From: Bacteroidota bacterium
Lineage (GTDB): Bacteria > Bacteroidota > Bacteroidia > Flavobacteriales > Flavobacteriaceae
Assembly (NCBI GenBank): GCA_018267095.1
Contig: JAFDZC010000005.1
Location: forward strand, 1 to 64,000
Direction of reading: 5' to 3'
DNA: 64,000 bases
Shown here in pieces: positions 51,493 through 59,883 of the stretch. A program made the position numbers and the translations under genes. The notes below the pieces were generated by a model. It was not told where the DNA came from. It searched no databases and was given only the letters and a program-made list of their open reading frames with translations. The first letter of the stretch is position 1. The number at the start of each line of letters is the position of its first letter.

Positions 51493-53283
51493 ATGGAAGA
51501 TATAACACGTGGCGGACAATTTTTGGTCAAAGAAACCAAATGCGAAAACATCTTTACACCCGAAGATTTTTCGGAAGAACAAATCATGATGCGCGATTCT
51601 GTCAAAGAATTTGTCGACAAAGAAATCTGGCCCAACAAAGACCGATTCGAACACAAAGACTATGCTTTTACCGAAGAAATGATGCGCAAAGCTGCAGAAA
51701 TGGGCTTCTTAAGCGTAGCCGTTCCTGAAGCTTACGGCGGTATGGGCATGGGCTTTGTCGATACTTGTTTGGTCTGTGATTACATCTCAGGAGCTACGGG
51801 CTCGTTCTCAACAGCATTTGGCGCACACACCGGAATTGGTACCATGCCGATTACTTTATACGGAACTGAAGAACAAAAACAAAAATACGTTCCCAAATTG
51901 GCCTCCGGTGAATGGTTTGGCGCTTATTGCTTGACCGAGCCGGGTGCAGGCTCTGATGCCAACTCCGGAAAAACCAAAGCCGTTTTGTCTGAAGATGGAA
52001 CGCATTACAAAATCAGCGGTCAGAAAATGTGGATTTCCAATGCCGGATTTTGCTCTTTGTTTATTGTATTCGCGCGCATTGAAGACGACAAAAACATTAC
52101 CGGATTTATTGTAGAAAATGATCCCAACAACGGAATTACTTTGGGCGAAGAAGAACACAAACTAGGCATCCGCGCTTCATCAACACGCCAAGTATTCTTT
52201 AACGATACCCAAGTTCCGGTTGAGAATATGTTGGCTGGTCGTGGCGAAGGTTTTAAAATTGCCATGAACGCACTCAATGTGGGACGCATCAAATTGGCAG
52301 CCGCTTGTTTGGATGCACAGCGTAGAGTGACTACCAACGCGATTCATTACGCCAACGAGCGCGTACAATTCAATACCCCGATTTCAAGTTTTGGTGCCAT
52401 TCGCTACAAATTGGCCGAAATGGCGACCTCGGCATATGCCGGTGAAAGTGCTACGTATCGCGCGGCTAAAGACATAGAAACCCGCATCAAATTACGCGAA
52501 GCCGACGGAGCTTCGCATCAAGAAGCCGAACTCAAAGGCGTGGAAGAATTTGCCATTGAATGTTCGATTTTAAAAGTGGCGGTTTCTGAAGATGTACAAA
52601 ATTGTGCCGACGAAGGAATTCAAATCTACGGCGGTATGGGATTTTCTGAAGACACACCGATGGAAAGCGCTTGGCGAGATGCCCGTATTGCCAGAATTTA
52701 CGAGGGAACCAACGAAATCAACCGCATGTTATCGGTAGGCATGTTGGTCAAAAAAGCCATGAAAGGCCACGTAGATTTATTGGGACCGGCGATGAAAGTT
52801 CAAGAAGAATTGATGGGCATTCCGTCGTTTGATATCCCGGATTATTCAGAATTGCTTTCAGAAGAAAAAGAAATGATCAGCAAACTCAAAAAAGCTTTTT
52901 TAATGGTGGCCGGAGCAGCAGCGCAAAAATACGGCGCGGAACTCGATTCGCACCAACAATTACTGACTGCAGCGGCCGATATGCTCATTGAAATTTATAT
53001 GGCTGAAAGCACGCTTCTTCGCACCGAAAAAATGGCCAAAAACAAAGGGGAACAAGCCGTAAAAGAGCAAATCGCTATGGCCAAATTATATTTGTATAAA
53101 GCCGTGGATATTGTCACCCAAAAAGGAAAAGAAAGCATTATATCCTTTGCTGAGGGTGATGAACAACGCATGATGCTCATGGGCTTGCGCCGATTCACCA
53201 AATACACCAACATGCCTAACATTGTTGGGTTACGCGAAACTATTACTGCCAAATTAGTAGCAGAAAATCAATATTGTTTTTAA
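51493..53283 (+). CDS. Acyl-CoA dehydrogenase
   Basis: A 596-residue FAD enzyme that oxidises acyl-CoA to enoyl-CoA. 'YCLTEPGAGSDANSGKTKA' (about 139-157) and 'QKMWISNAGFCSLF' (about 176-189) are the FAD-binding segments; 'IQIYGGMGFSEDTPMESAWRDARIARIYEGTNEINRML' (about 375-412, partial quote) holds the catalytic Glu of 'YEGTNEI'. It has a C-terminal extension of about 190 residues, usual in this larger ACAD class (like Bacillus FadE). An electron-transfer flavoprotein would be the acceptor; none is in this window. A terminator follows. Confidence 0.95.
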   Translation: MEDITRGGQFLVKETKCENIFTPEDFSEEQIMMRDSVKEFVDKEIWPNKDRFEHKDYAFTEEMMRKAAEMGFLSVAVPEAYGGMGMGFVDTCLVCDYISGATGSFSTAFGAHTGIGTMPITLYGTEEQKQKYVPKLASGEWFGAYCLTEPGAGSDANSGKTKAVLSEDGTHYKISGQKMWISNAGFCSLFIVFARIEDDKNITGFIVENDPNNGITLGEEEHKLGIRASSTRQVFFNDTQVPVENMLAGRGEGFKIAMNALNVGRIKLAAACLDAQRRVTTNAIHYANERVQFNTPISSFGAIRYKLAEMATSAYAGESATYRAAKDIETRIKLREADGASHQEAELKGVEEFAIECSILKVAVSEDVQNCADEGIQIYGGMGFSEDTPMESAWRDARIARIYEGTNEINRMLSVGMLVKKAMKGHVDLLGPAMKVQEELMGIPSFDIPDYSELLSEEKEMISKLKKAFLMVAGAAAQKYGAELDSHQQLLTAAADMLIEIYMAESTLLRTEKMAKNKGEQAVKEQIAMAKLYLYKAVDIVTQKGKESIISFAEGDEQRMMLMGLRRFTKYTNMPNIVGLRETITAKLVAENQYCF

Positions 53284-53311
53284 TCTATTTTTGGTTAATT
53301 AATTTGTTGGT

Positions 53312-53340
53312 AAGCCGGTTCAAAAGACCGGCTTTTTTTA
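53312..53340 (+). terminator. Terminator of the beta-oxidation operon
   Basis: Stem AAGCCGGT/ACCGGCTT (53312-53319 and 53327-53334) with a 7-nt loop and a seven-T run. It lies 29 nt after the acyl-CoA dehydrogenase stop. Confidence 0.9.
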
Positions 53341-53375
53341 TGAGAAAAATTTTATTTTGGTCAAAAATTATTACC

Positions 53376-53903
53376 ATGAAAATACTCGGAATCGGATCTA
53401 GAATTGAGCATCCGGAATACGGAAAAGGCGTTGTTACGAACGTTTCATCTAAAGAATATTGGGTGACTTTTATCGAAAACGGACTCGAAACCATTGACAT
53501 TGACAGTGAATTTAAAGTGATAGATGCCGCTGAAAACGAAGTGGACACCGTGAGTTTTTACGATGTTGAACAAAGTCTTTTGAGCATCCTCAAAAAATGG
53601 AACGGACTCGGAGAACCCGTGGCTATTGATGACAAATGGAAAGGCGGCAAAATGATTCTGGAGCCCGGAAGAGCCGGACTGGCCTCGAAAGAAGTTCCGG
53701 TAGACACTTTTTTTCACAAAATTGTCATGTTGCGCGATCGTCTGCGCGTGATGGAACAAAAAATCAACGCGAGTAACTTAGAAGAAATCGAAAAAGTTGA
53801 ATTGCAGCAATATATTACGCGTATCTATGGAAGTTTAACGACATTCAATGTGTTGTTCAAATCGCCGAACGATGTTTTTGTCGGTGAGAAATCGGCGAAA
53901 TAA
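53376..53903 (+). CDS. Uncharacterised protein with UvrD-C/CarD-like small domain
   Basis: A 175-residue protein. I take the ATG at 53376, since the longer frame overlaps the terminator. The N-terminal part 'MKILGIGSRIEHPEYGKGVVTNVSSKEYWVTFIENG' (about 1-36, partial) is a small beta-barrel like the Tudor-type C-terminal domain of UvrD/PcrA ('G..V.HP.FG.G.V'), a module that binds RNA polymerase or DNA-associated proteins. The middle (about 55-110) is helical and the C-terminus (about 115-160) has a coiled-coil feel ('VMLRDRLRVMEQKINASNLEEIEKVELQQY' in part). No enzyme motif is seen. Function unknown. Confidence 0.65.
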   Translation: MKILGIGSRIEHPEYGKGVVTNVSSKEYWVTFIENGLETIDIDSEFKVIDAAENEVDTVSFYDVEQSLLSILKKWNGLGEPVAIDDKWKGGKMILEPGRAGLASKEVPVDTFFHKIVMLRDRLRVMEQKINASNLEEIEKVELQQYITRIYGSLTTFNVLFKSPNDVFVGEKSAK

Positions 53904-53973
53904 GTATCCGTTAAATTTTCTTTTTTATTGGGTTTAATACGTACATTTAAACTCAATTTCAACGCAACAAATC

Positions 53974-54501
53974 ATGAAAAAAATATGCTTATCTGGCTTA
54001 GTTTTACTGGCCATCATTATTGGCTGTAAATCGGGAAGTTCATCGGGCAACGCCCAAAAATTGACACTTTCGTTTGAGTCAAAAAGTAAAAGTTCCGTAA
54101 CTGGGACAGCCATTTTTATCGAGAAAAAAGGCGAGGTTACTTTTACAGCCAATTTATCCGGACTCAAACCCGGCCCACATGCGATTCATATTCACGAGAA
54201 ATCTGACTGTTCTGCAGCAGATGCTTCTTCGGCAGGCGGTCATTGGAATCCTACCTTTAAAAAACACGGAAAATGGGGCGTGGGAGAATACCACAAAGGC
54301 GACATTGGCAACTTTACGGCCGATGCCAACGGAAACGGAACCATCACACTGACAACCAATGAATGGTGTATCGGTTGTGGCGATCCGACCAAAGATATTT
54401 TAGGCAAAGGGCTCATTGTGCATGAAGGCAGCGACGATTTTACTTCGCAACCTTCGGGAAATGCCGGAGCGCGCGTTGCTTGTTCTGCCATCATTAAATA
54501 A
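53974..54501 (+). CDS. sodC: Cu/Zn superoxide dismutase family lipoprotein
   Basis: A 175-residue superoxide dismutase with a lipobox (Cys 18 in 'IIIGCKSG'). Copper and zinc ligands are visible: His residues in 'GPHAIHIHEKSDC' (about 68-80), 'GGHWNPTFKKHG' (about 89-100), 'YHKGDIGNF' (about 107-115) and 'GLIVHEGSDDF' (about 147-157), and the disulfide Cys residues in 'DCSAA' and 'ARVACSAII'. It would remove superoxide at the envelope. It stands next to the YdeI-like gene, 7 nt between stop and start. Confidence 0.92.
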   Translation: MKKICLSGLVLLAIIIGCKSGSSSGNAQKLTLSFESKSKSSVTGTAIFIEKKGEVTFTANLSGLKPGPHAIHIHEKSDCSAADASSAGGHWNPTFKKHGKWGVGEYHKGDIGNFTADANGNGTITLTTNEWCIGCGDPTKDILGKGLIVHEGSDDFTSQPSGNAGARVACSAIIK

Positions 54502-54508
54502 TTTAAAG

Positions 54509-55078
54509 TTGACCGAAAAACCGCTTTTATATTTTAAAAATGCCCAAGAGTGGCGCGATTGGTTGCATGATCATCATCGTGTTTATTCGGGTGTTGAACT
54601 TATTTTTTACAAAGTAGACAGCGGCTTTGAAAGTATGCGCTGGGAAGAAGCAGTTCAAGTGGCCATTTGTTATGGCTGGATTGATTCAACAGTACGCAAA
54701 CTCGACGAGCATGGACGCAAACAAGTATTTACCCCGCGCAAACCCAAAAGTGTTTGGAGCAAAGTCAACAAAAACTATATCGAACAATTATTGCGCGACG
54801 GATTGATGCATGAAAGCGGTTTGGCTGTAATTGAAATTGCCAAGAAAAATGGTTCTTGGGAAAGCTTAGATCAGGTGGAGGATTTAAAAGTTCCGGACGA
54901 TTTACAAGCTGCCTTTGACCAAAATCCAGTGGCATCTGATAACTTTCACAATTTTAGTAAAACCTACAGAAAAAGTTATCTCTATTGGCTCAACCATGCC
55001 AAACGCGAAGAAACCCGGAAAAACCGCATCGAAGAAATTGTTCGTTTGTGCGCCCAAAACATCAAGTCTCGTCAGTAA
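54509..55078 (+). CDS. YdeI/OmpD-associated family protein
   Basis: A 189-residue protein starting from TTG at 54509, 7 nt after the sodC stop. The protein begins 'LTEKPLLYFKNAQEWRDWL', which is the usual start of the family; earlier in-frame Met codons lie inside sodC. 'ICYGWIDSTVRKLD' (about 55-68) and 'RKPKSVWSKVNKNYIEQLL' (about 80-98) are the YdeI-type core, and 'RKSYLYWLNHAKREETRKNRIEEIV' (about 155-179) is the C-terminal signature. Members are linked to antimicrobial-peptide resistance in some bacteria, but the mechanism is unclear. Confidence 0.8.
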   Translation: MTEKPLLYFKNAQEWRDWLHDHHRVYSGVELIFYKVDSGFESMRWEEAVQVAICYGWIDSTVRKLDEHGRKQVFTPRKPKSVWSKVNKNYIEQLLRDGLMHESGLAVIEIAKKNGSWESLDQVEDLKVPDDLQAAFDQNPVASDNFHNFSKTYRKSYLYWLNHAKREETRKNRIEEIVRLCAQNIKSRQ

Positions 55079-55106
55079 TTTAATCTTAAATTAAAACTGT
55101 TCACAC

Positions 55107-55134
55107 TTTGGCAAATCAAAATCTATTAGCTTTG
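55107..55134 (+). promoter_or_regulatory. Candidate promoter of the LETM1-related gene
   Basis: TTTG (55107-55110), 16 nt, TAGCTTTG (55127-55134), 14 nt before the ATG. The spacer is slightly short. Confidence 0.45.
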
Positions 55135-55148
55135 CCTTGAATTTTTAA

Positions 55149-56354
55149 GTGATGATAAACCCATCGGTACACGGCTGGATTGACAAGTTTTTTATCGAGT
55201 TCAAAGCGGCTCACAGCAAACCTATGCTCGATGCGAACGCCTTTTATTTAAACATCCGAAAAACCGGATTTATTTATGGGCATATTGTATCGTTTGGGTC
55301 GGATATAAAAATTGATACTTCGGGTTGGCTCAGCGATGAAGTTTCAAAACTGGCTTTGCTTCACGGTTTGTTTGAAATGTATCGATTGCATACCGTCCAA
55401 ACCAATCCAGAACACTTTATCAAACAAGCGGTTTCGTTTTACAATCAGATGAATACTTCGCGTTTTAATCTGATTAAAAAAGTCTGGCCGACCTCGCCTA
55501 CTGCCTCTTCACTCGAAGATTTAATTGACAATCGGGTTCAGACCAACGACAACATCATCAGCAAAAACTTTTCGCACATCGTAACCAACGCCTTGTTGTT
55601 TGTTGATTTACTGGCTTTTCAACACTTTCTGACCGAAGAAAAAATTCCCGAGAAATATTTACACAAAATTGAAGATACCATCGTGAGTGTGGTTGCGTTT
55701 TCACTGCGCACCAAAACCAACAAATCGGCACATGATGATTTATTGATCAAACTCTTTGAAGCTTCGGTGCGTTATACCAAATTTTCAAAAGTCAATATTC
55801 AAAACCTCGAAGCGCTTGAACTGGATTACTACCAAAACGCGCTCGAAAAATATTACTTAATTGATATGGCCGGTTTGGCGCTGTGGAGCGATGGCCAAAT
55901 TGAAAACGAAGAAGCGTATTTCTTGCACACTTTGGCTTCGCTGATGCACGTTTCGGACGATTTTGTCACGCAAAGCATTCGCGAAACCGACGCTTTTATA
56001 GCGCAATATAAAAGTGAAATTCCGTATTTTAATTATTCAAATCCGGTGAAACATTTTTACGACCAAACCACACAATTGGTCGTTACACTCATCAATCGCA
56101 ACCGCAAACGATTGGTCAAAGAAATCTCTGAGAGCAAAGAACTGATGGTGCTTTTGGCGCATTCTACCCAACGCGATTTGAACAAAGACGAGAAAAAGAA
56201 AATCAAAAAACAATTGCTTGATATTTGCAAATCGGTTCCGTCGCTGACCATTTTCTTGATTCCGGGTGGCAGTTTGCTTTTGCCGATTTTGATTAAGTTT
56301 ATTCCACAACTCTTGCCTTCTTCATTCAACGAAAACCTCGAAGATACCGAATAA
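55149..56354 (+). CDS. LETM1-related protein
   Basis: A 401-residue protein that fits Flavobacterial 'LETM1-related, biofilm-associated' proteins. The bulk (about 20-330) is helical with a TerB-like region ('DMAGLALWSDGQIENEEAYFLHTLASLMH' in part, about 240-268). Near the C-terminus 'SVPSLTIFLIPGGSLLLPILIKFIPQLLPSSF' (about 363-394, partial) is one hydrophobic helix with the LETM1-like 'P.GGS..LP......P.LLPS.F' pattern. LETM1 in mitochondria handles K+/H+ exchange; the bacterial role is unknown. It is the last gene before the carbonic anhydrases, which face it. Confidence 0.8.
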   Translation: MMINPSVHGWIDKFFIEFKAAHSKPMLDANAFYLNIRKTGFIYGHIVSFGSDIKIDTSGWLSDEVSKLALLHGLFEMYRLHTVQTNPEHFIKQAVSFYNQMNTSRFNLIKKVWPTSPTASSLEDLIDNRVQTNDNIISKNFSHIVTNALLFVDLLAFQHFLTEEKIPEKYLHKIEDTIVSVVAFSLRTKTNKSAHDDLLIKLFEASVRYTKFSKVNIQNLEALELDYYQNALEKYYLIDMAGLALWSDGQIENEEAYFLHTLASLMHVSDDFVTQSIRETDAFIAQYKSEIPYFNYSNPVKHFYDQTTQLVVTLINRNRKRLVKEISESKELMVLLAHSTQRDLNKDEKKKIKKQLLDICKSVPSLTIFLIPGGSLLLPILIKFIPQLLPSSFNENLEDTE

Positions 56355-56375
56355 AAAAACCGCTCTTTCAGGCGG
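56355..56375 (-). terminator. Terminator after the first carbonic anhydrase gene
   Basis: Minus-strand stem CCGC/GCGG (56360-56363 and 56372-56375) with an 8-nt loop, followed by TTTTTTT. It lies 8 nt past the carbonic anhydrase stop; the stem is short. Confidence 0.6.
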
Positions 56376-56382
56376 CTTCCTA

Positions 56383-57018
56383 TCAAAATTTCAGTTGATA
56401 AACCAAATCCAAATCTTTCTCTGAACTGATGTTGACGTTTAAATCGGTGACATAACCCGAGTTCAATCCATACACCCAACCGTGCAATGTCAAATCTTGA
56501 CCATTTTTCCAGGCTTCTTGCACTATGGAAGTTTTGGCCAAATCAAACACTTGCTCCTTCACATTGAGTTCAACAAAAGCGTTGAATCGGTCTTCTTCAT
56601 TAATAATTGAATCTAGATAAGTATGATGCAAACGATAAACATCTTTGATATGGCGAATCCAATTGTCAATCAGCCCAATTGATTGATTGCCCATCGCGGC
56701 TTTGATTCCACCGCAACCGTAATGTCCGCAAACAATCACGTGTTTTACTTTGAGTACGCTCACGGCATAATCGAGCACGCTGAGCATATTCATGTCTGAA
56801 TGTACAACCATATTGGCAATGTTTCTATGAACAAATACTTCACCGGGTTTAGCTCCGATAATTTCGTTGGCCGGAACACGACTGTCAGAACAGCCTATCC
56901 ACAAAAGCGGCGGAGTTTGTCCTTGGGCCAAATGTTCAAAATAATTCGGATCTAAAGCCAAAGATTGCTCAACCCATTGTTTGTTGTTGTCTAGTATCTT
57001 TTTATAAAAATCGCTCAT
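56383..57018 (-). CDS. can: Beta-carbonic anhydrase
   Basis: A 211-residue beta-class carbonic anhydrase (CO2 + water to bicarbonate). Zinc ligands are visible in 'WIGCSDSRVPANEIIGAKPGEVFVHRNIANMV' in part (Cys and Asp-Arg, about 41-72) and 'VIVCGHYGCGGIKAAM' (His, Cys, about 93-108). The protein is close in size and form to E. coli Can. It is 72 nt downstream of a second, more divergent carbonic anhydrase gene. A -7 box lies at 57044-57051, so it may have its own promoter. Confidence 0.95.
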   Translation of the reverse strand: MSDFYKKILDNNKQWVEQSLALDPNYFEHLAQGQTPPLLWIGCSDSRVPANEIIGAKPGEVFVHRNIANMVVHSDMNMLSVLDYAVSVLKVKHVIVCGHYGCGGIKAAMGNQSIGLIDNWIRHIKDVYRLHHTYLDSIINEEDRFNAFVELNVKEQVFDLAKTSIVQEAWKNGQDLTLHGWVYGLNSGYVTDLNVNISSEKDLDLVYQLKF

Positions 57019-57043
57019 AATGGTTGTGTTGCACAGAACTTTT

Positions 57044-57051
57044 CAAATATA
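57044..57051 (-). promoter_or_regulatory. Candidate -7 box of the can gene
   Basis: Minus-strand TATATTTG, 26 nt before the can ATG. No clean -33 element is seen. Confidence 0.4.
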
Positions 57052-57090
57052 GTCAAAAAATGAAGTGAACTGTAGTTGATCAATGGCTTG

Positions 57091-57771
57091 TTATCGCAAA
57101 TCGTCTAGTGAAAAATTCGGATTCAATTCGTCTTTGATAAAAGTAACATCGTCATAAAAAGTCACTTCGCCGGTTTCGATATTGTGCATTGCACCCACGA
57201 TTCCGATTTGTCCGTTTTGCAACATTTGCTCCAGCACATTGCTGCGTTCGATGATGTTTTTGACACTGCGTTTTACGTTGATCTCGGCTACATTTTCAAC
57301 AAAAACGGCATTCGAAGCGTTTCGGTCAGATGTTGTGCTGGTTTCTTGATAAACCGCCGGTTGAATCTTAGAAAGCAACTCCGTTAAATTGCCCATTTCA
57401 ACATGATCACAAGCGCCTTTTACGGCCCCGCATTTGCTGTGCCCCAAAACGACGATGAGTTTTGAACCGGCCACTTTACAGGCAAATTCCATGCTGCCTA
57501 AAATATCGGTATTGACAATATTTCCGGCAATGCGCACCGAGAAAACATCGCCCAAACCTTGATCAAAAATAAGTTCGGCAGAGGTTCGGCTATCAATACA
57601 ACTCAAAATCGTGGCAAACGGCCATTGACCATCGCGCGTTTCGTTGACTTGTTCAAGCAAATCGCGATGCGCTTTGAGGTTGTTGATGAATCGGTTGTTT
57701 CCTTCTCTTAAAATCTCCAGCGCTTTTCGGGGCGTAATCGATGCTTGTAATTCTTTATTTAATGTCTTCAT
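57091..57771 (-). CDS. Beta-carbonic anhydrase (second copy)
   Basis: A 226-residue beta-carbonic anhydrase. 'ILSCIDSRTSAELIFDQGLGDVFSVRIAGNIV' in part (about 56-87) and 'VLGHSKCGAVKGAC' (about 112-125) give the Cys, Asp-Arg, His and Cys zinc/proton set. A C-terminal segment after about 190 matches the subclass with a tail 'VGAMHNIETGEVTFYDD'. It is 19 nt downstream of the SulP gene and is probably cotranscribed with it. Paired with that carrier it would turn imported bicarbonate or metabolic CO2. Confidence 0.94.
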   Translation of the reverse strand: MKTLNKELQASITPRKALEILREGNNRFINNLKAHRDLLEQVNETRDGQWPFATILSCIDSRTSAELIFDQGLGDVFSVRIAGNIVNTDILGSMEFACKVAGSKLIVVLGHSKCGAVKGACDHVEMGNLTELLSKIQPAVYQETSTTSDRNASNAVFVENVAEINVKRSVKNIIERSNVLEQMLQNGQIGIVGAMHNIETGEVTFYDDVTFIKDELNPNFSLDDLR

Positions 57772-57790
57772 TTTGGATATTTTAGTTTGT

Positions 57791-59392
57791 TTATTGGGAT
57801 TTTCTTTCTACAAAAACGTGTTTTTCTTCGTCTCCGCTATTGGTCAATTCATAGGCTTTTTTAAATCCGATTAATTTGACTTTGATGTTGTATTCTTTGG
57901 CTCTGTTTTTTTTGAATTCTTTGATTAAATCAAGAACATCATGCGCTATATACACCGTGTCGGCCGCATTAATCACCACTTTGGAATTTTCAGGCAAATC
58001 ATTGAGCGTTGACTTGATGGCTGCTTTGTTCAAAAACGAAACTTCCTGCGCCAGATCAATATGGATGATGTCGCCGTCAACATAGGCTTCTTTTCTGAAA
58101 CTGTATGCACGCTTGAGGTTTCCTTTTAATACGAAGATAATACTAATGAAAAGACCGAGCGCTACACCTTTGAGCAAATCCGTCAAAACAACTGCGAGTA
58201 AAGTAGCAATAAACGGAATGAACTGATATTTTCCGCGCTCCCAAAAATGCTTAAATGTAGCCGGTTTGGCCAGCTTATAACCCACCATCAAAAGAACAGA
58301 AGCCAAAGTAGCCAACGGAATTTTATTGAGCAAAGCCGGAATGGCCAACACACACAAAAGCAACAAAACTCCGTGAATAATGGTGGCCATTTTTGTCTTA
58401 GCGCCAGCGTTGTTGTTGGCTGAAGTGCGCACTACAACAGAGGTCATCGGCAAACCGCCCAATAATGAGCTTATGATGTTGCCAATGCCTTGCGCTTTGA
58501 GCTCTACATTGGTATCGGTATAGCGTTTTTGAGCGTCCATTCGGTCGGCAGCTTCGATACACAATAAAGTTTCGATGGAGGCAACCACCGCAATGGTCAA
58601 ACCAACCGTCCAAACTTTAACATTGGTAAGCGCAGTAAAATCGGGTAATACAATAATATTTTTAAAATCTTCAAGCGATTCAGGAACCGGTAAACTAACC
58701 AGATGTTGTTTTTGAATTGCCAACGAGCTTCCACTCAAAGTAAGCCATTCGTTCAAAATTACTCCCAACAAAACAGCCACCAAAGCACCGGGAACCGCCT
58801 TAAGTTTTTTAAGCATCGGAAGTTTATCCCACAAAATCAATATCGTCAAGGACATCAACGAAATCAAAATCGATCCCAATTGAACATACTGAAGCAATCC
58901 CAATAAAGATGAAAAACTGTTGCTACCATCGGTCTGCACAAAGGCTTCGTCGCCTTCAAAATCGGCATCATAACCTACTGCATGCGGCAATTGTTTGAGT
59001 ATGATGATGATTCCGATACCGGCCAACATTCCTTCAATGACGTTGGTTGGAATGTAATTTGACAAAGTTCCTGCCTTTAAAAAACCCAACAACATCTGAA
59101 CTAATCCGGCAATAAAAACGGCTGTCAAAAATATGTTGAAAGCGCCTAAATCGGTTACTGCCGTGAGCACAATCGCAGTGAGGCCGGCAGCCGGGCCAGT
59201 CACACTTAAATGTGAAGTGCTGAAATATCCGACCACGATTCCGCCGACGATTCCAGCAATGATTCCTGAAAATAATGGCGCGCCCGAAGCCATAGCAATG
59301 CCTAAACACAGCGGTAACGCAACCAAAAACACCACCAAACCTGAGGAAAAATCAGATTTGAGATGCGCTAAAAGATTGATTTTTTTAGTCAT
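57791..59392 (-). CDS. SulP family inorganic anion transporter
   Basis: A 533-residue SLC26/SulP carrier in the inner membrane, with about 10-14 hydrophobic segments in the first 420 residues. 'GLVVFLVALPLCLGIAMASG' (about 18-37) and 'VTGPAAGLTAIVL' (about 63-75) are the family signature. 'IIGSLLGGLPMTSVVVRTSAN'-like residues (about 310-330) form the late transport segment. The C-terminal STAS domain (about 440-520) includes 'SKVVINAADTVYIAHDVLDLI'. Substrates of SulP range from sulfate to bicarbonate; the two carbonic anhydrases beside it favour bicarbonate. Confidence 0.9.
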   Translation of the reverse strand: MTKKINLLAHLKSDFSSGLVVFLVALPLCLGIAMASGAPLFSGIIAGIVGGIVVGYFSTSHLSVTGPAAGLTAIVLTAVTDLGAFNIFLTAVFIAGLVQMLLGFLKAGTLSNYIPTNVIEGMLAGIGIIIILKQLPHAVGYDADFEGDEAFVQTDGSNSFSSLLGLLQYVQLGSILISLMSLTILILWDKLPMLKKLKAVPGALVAVLLGVILNEWLTLSGSSLAIQKQHLVSLPVPESLEDFKNIIVLPDFTALTNVKVWTVGLTIAVVASIETLLCIEAADRMDAQKRYTDTNVELKAQGIGNIISSLLGGLPMTSVVVRTSANNNAGAKTKMATIIHGVLLLLCVLAIPALLNKIPLATLASVLLMVGYKLAKPATFKHFWERGKYQFIPFIATLLAVVLTDLLKGVALGLFISIIFVLKGNLKRAYSFRKEAYVDGDIIHIDLAQEVSFLNKAAIKSTLNDLPENSKVVINAADTVYIAHDVLDLIKEFKKNRAKEYNIKVKLIGFKKAYELTNSGDEEKHVFVERKSQ

Positions 59393-59452
59393 AATCCCTA
59401 AAATTTAATACAAAAAATTGGTCCGGAAAACCGGTAAAATTCAAAAGTTGTA

Positions 59453-59734
59453 TTAAACCAATTCGGGAGGCGGAATAAAAATAGTGGAGGCTAAGTTATC
59501 GTGCTTGACACAATCGGGTGAAAGAATAATCTTTGAAACTCTACAAGGAAAATGCAACAAAACATAACTCAAATCAGTGTTTAAATCAGCTTTGATTTCT
59601 TTGTGCGCTTGCTCTTCTTCAGACATATTGTAAAAATAAGAAGTATTGGTATTTTTCTCAATCAAGCTTACAATGGTAGGCGTGGCCAGAAAAGTAACAA
59701 ACAAAATCAGAAAAAGTTGTGCGACGCATTTCAT
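59453..59734 (-). CDS. Small secreted protein of unknown function
   Basis: A 93-residue protein with a signal-like N-terminus (about 1-23, 'LFLILFVTFLATPTIVSL'). The mature part is acidic in the middle ('MSEEEQAHKEIKADLN', about 37-52) and has two Cys residues (about 64 and 75) that could pair. It resembles short periplasmic proteins of Bacteroidota, but no family is recognised. It lies 60 nt upstream of the SulP gene on the same strand, so it may belong to that transcript. Confidence 0.55.
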   Translation of the reverse strand: MKCVAQLFLILFVTFLATPTIVSLIEKNTNTSYFYNMSEEEQAHKEIKADLNTDLSYVLLHFPCRVSKIILSPDCVKHDNLASTIFIPPPELV

Positions 59735-59852
59735 ACAGCAAAAATAATAGTTGAAATGAGTTAGCCTAATCGAGTTTTTAACTTTATAGAAAAATTAACA
59801 AGAAAAATCTAGAAATGTTCTGCTTTCAATTCGATAGAATAAATTAATCGGT

Positions 59853-59860
59853 TTTATATT
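59853..59860 (+). promoter_or_regulatory. oxyR -7 box
   Basis: TATATTTG matches TAnnTTTG and lies 23 nt before the oxyR ATG. No TTG is found at the -33 distance, which may point to activator-dependent or weak expression. Confidence 0.5.
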
Positions 59861-59883
59861 TGCATCGAATTAGACTATTTTTT

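Noticed and set aside
51123-51656. 177-codon minus-strand frame across fadA and the acyl-CoA dehydrogenase
   Set aside because: It opposes two secure genes and spans their gap; low-complexity Ser/Pro reading suggests a shadow.
53274-53375. N-terminal extension of the 53376 gene
   Set aside because: It would begin inside the acyl-CoA dehydrogenase and pass through a strong terminator.
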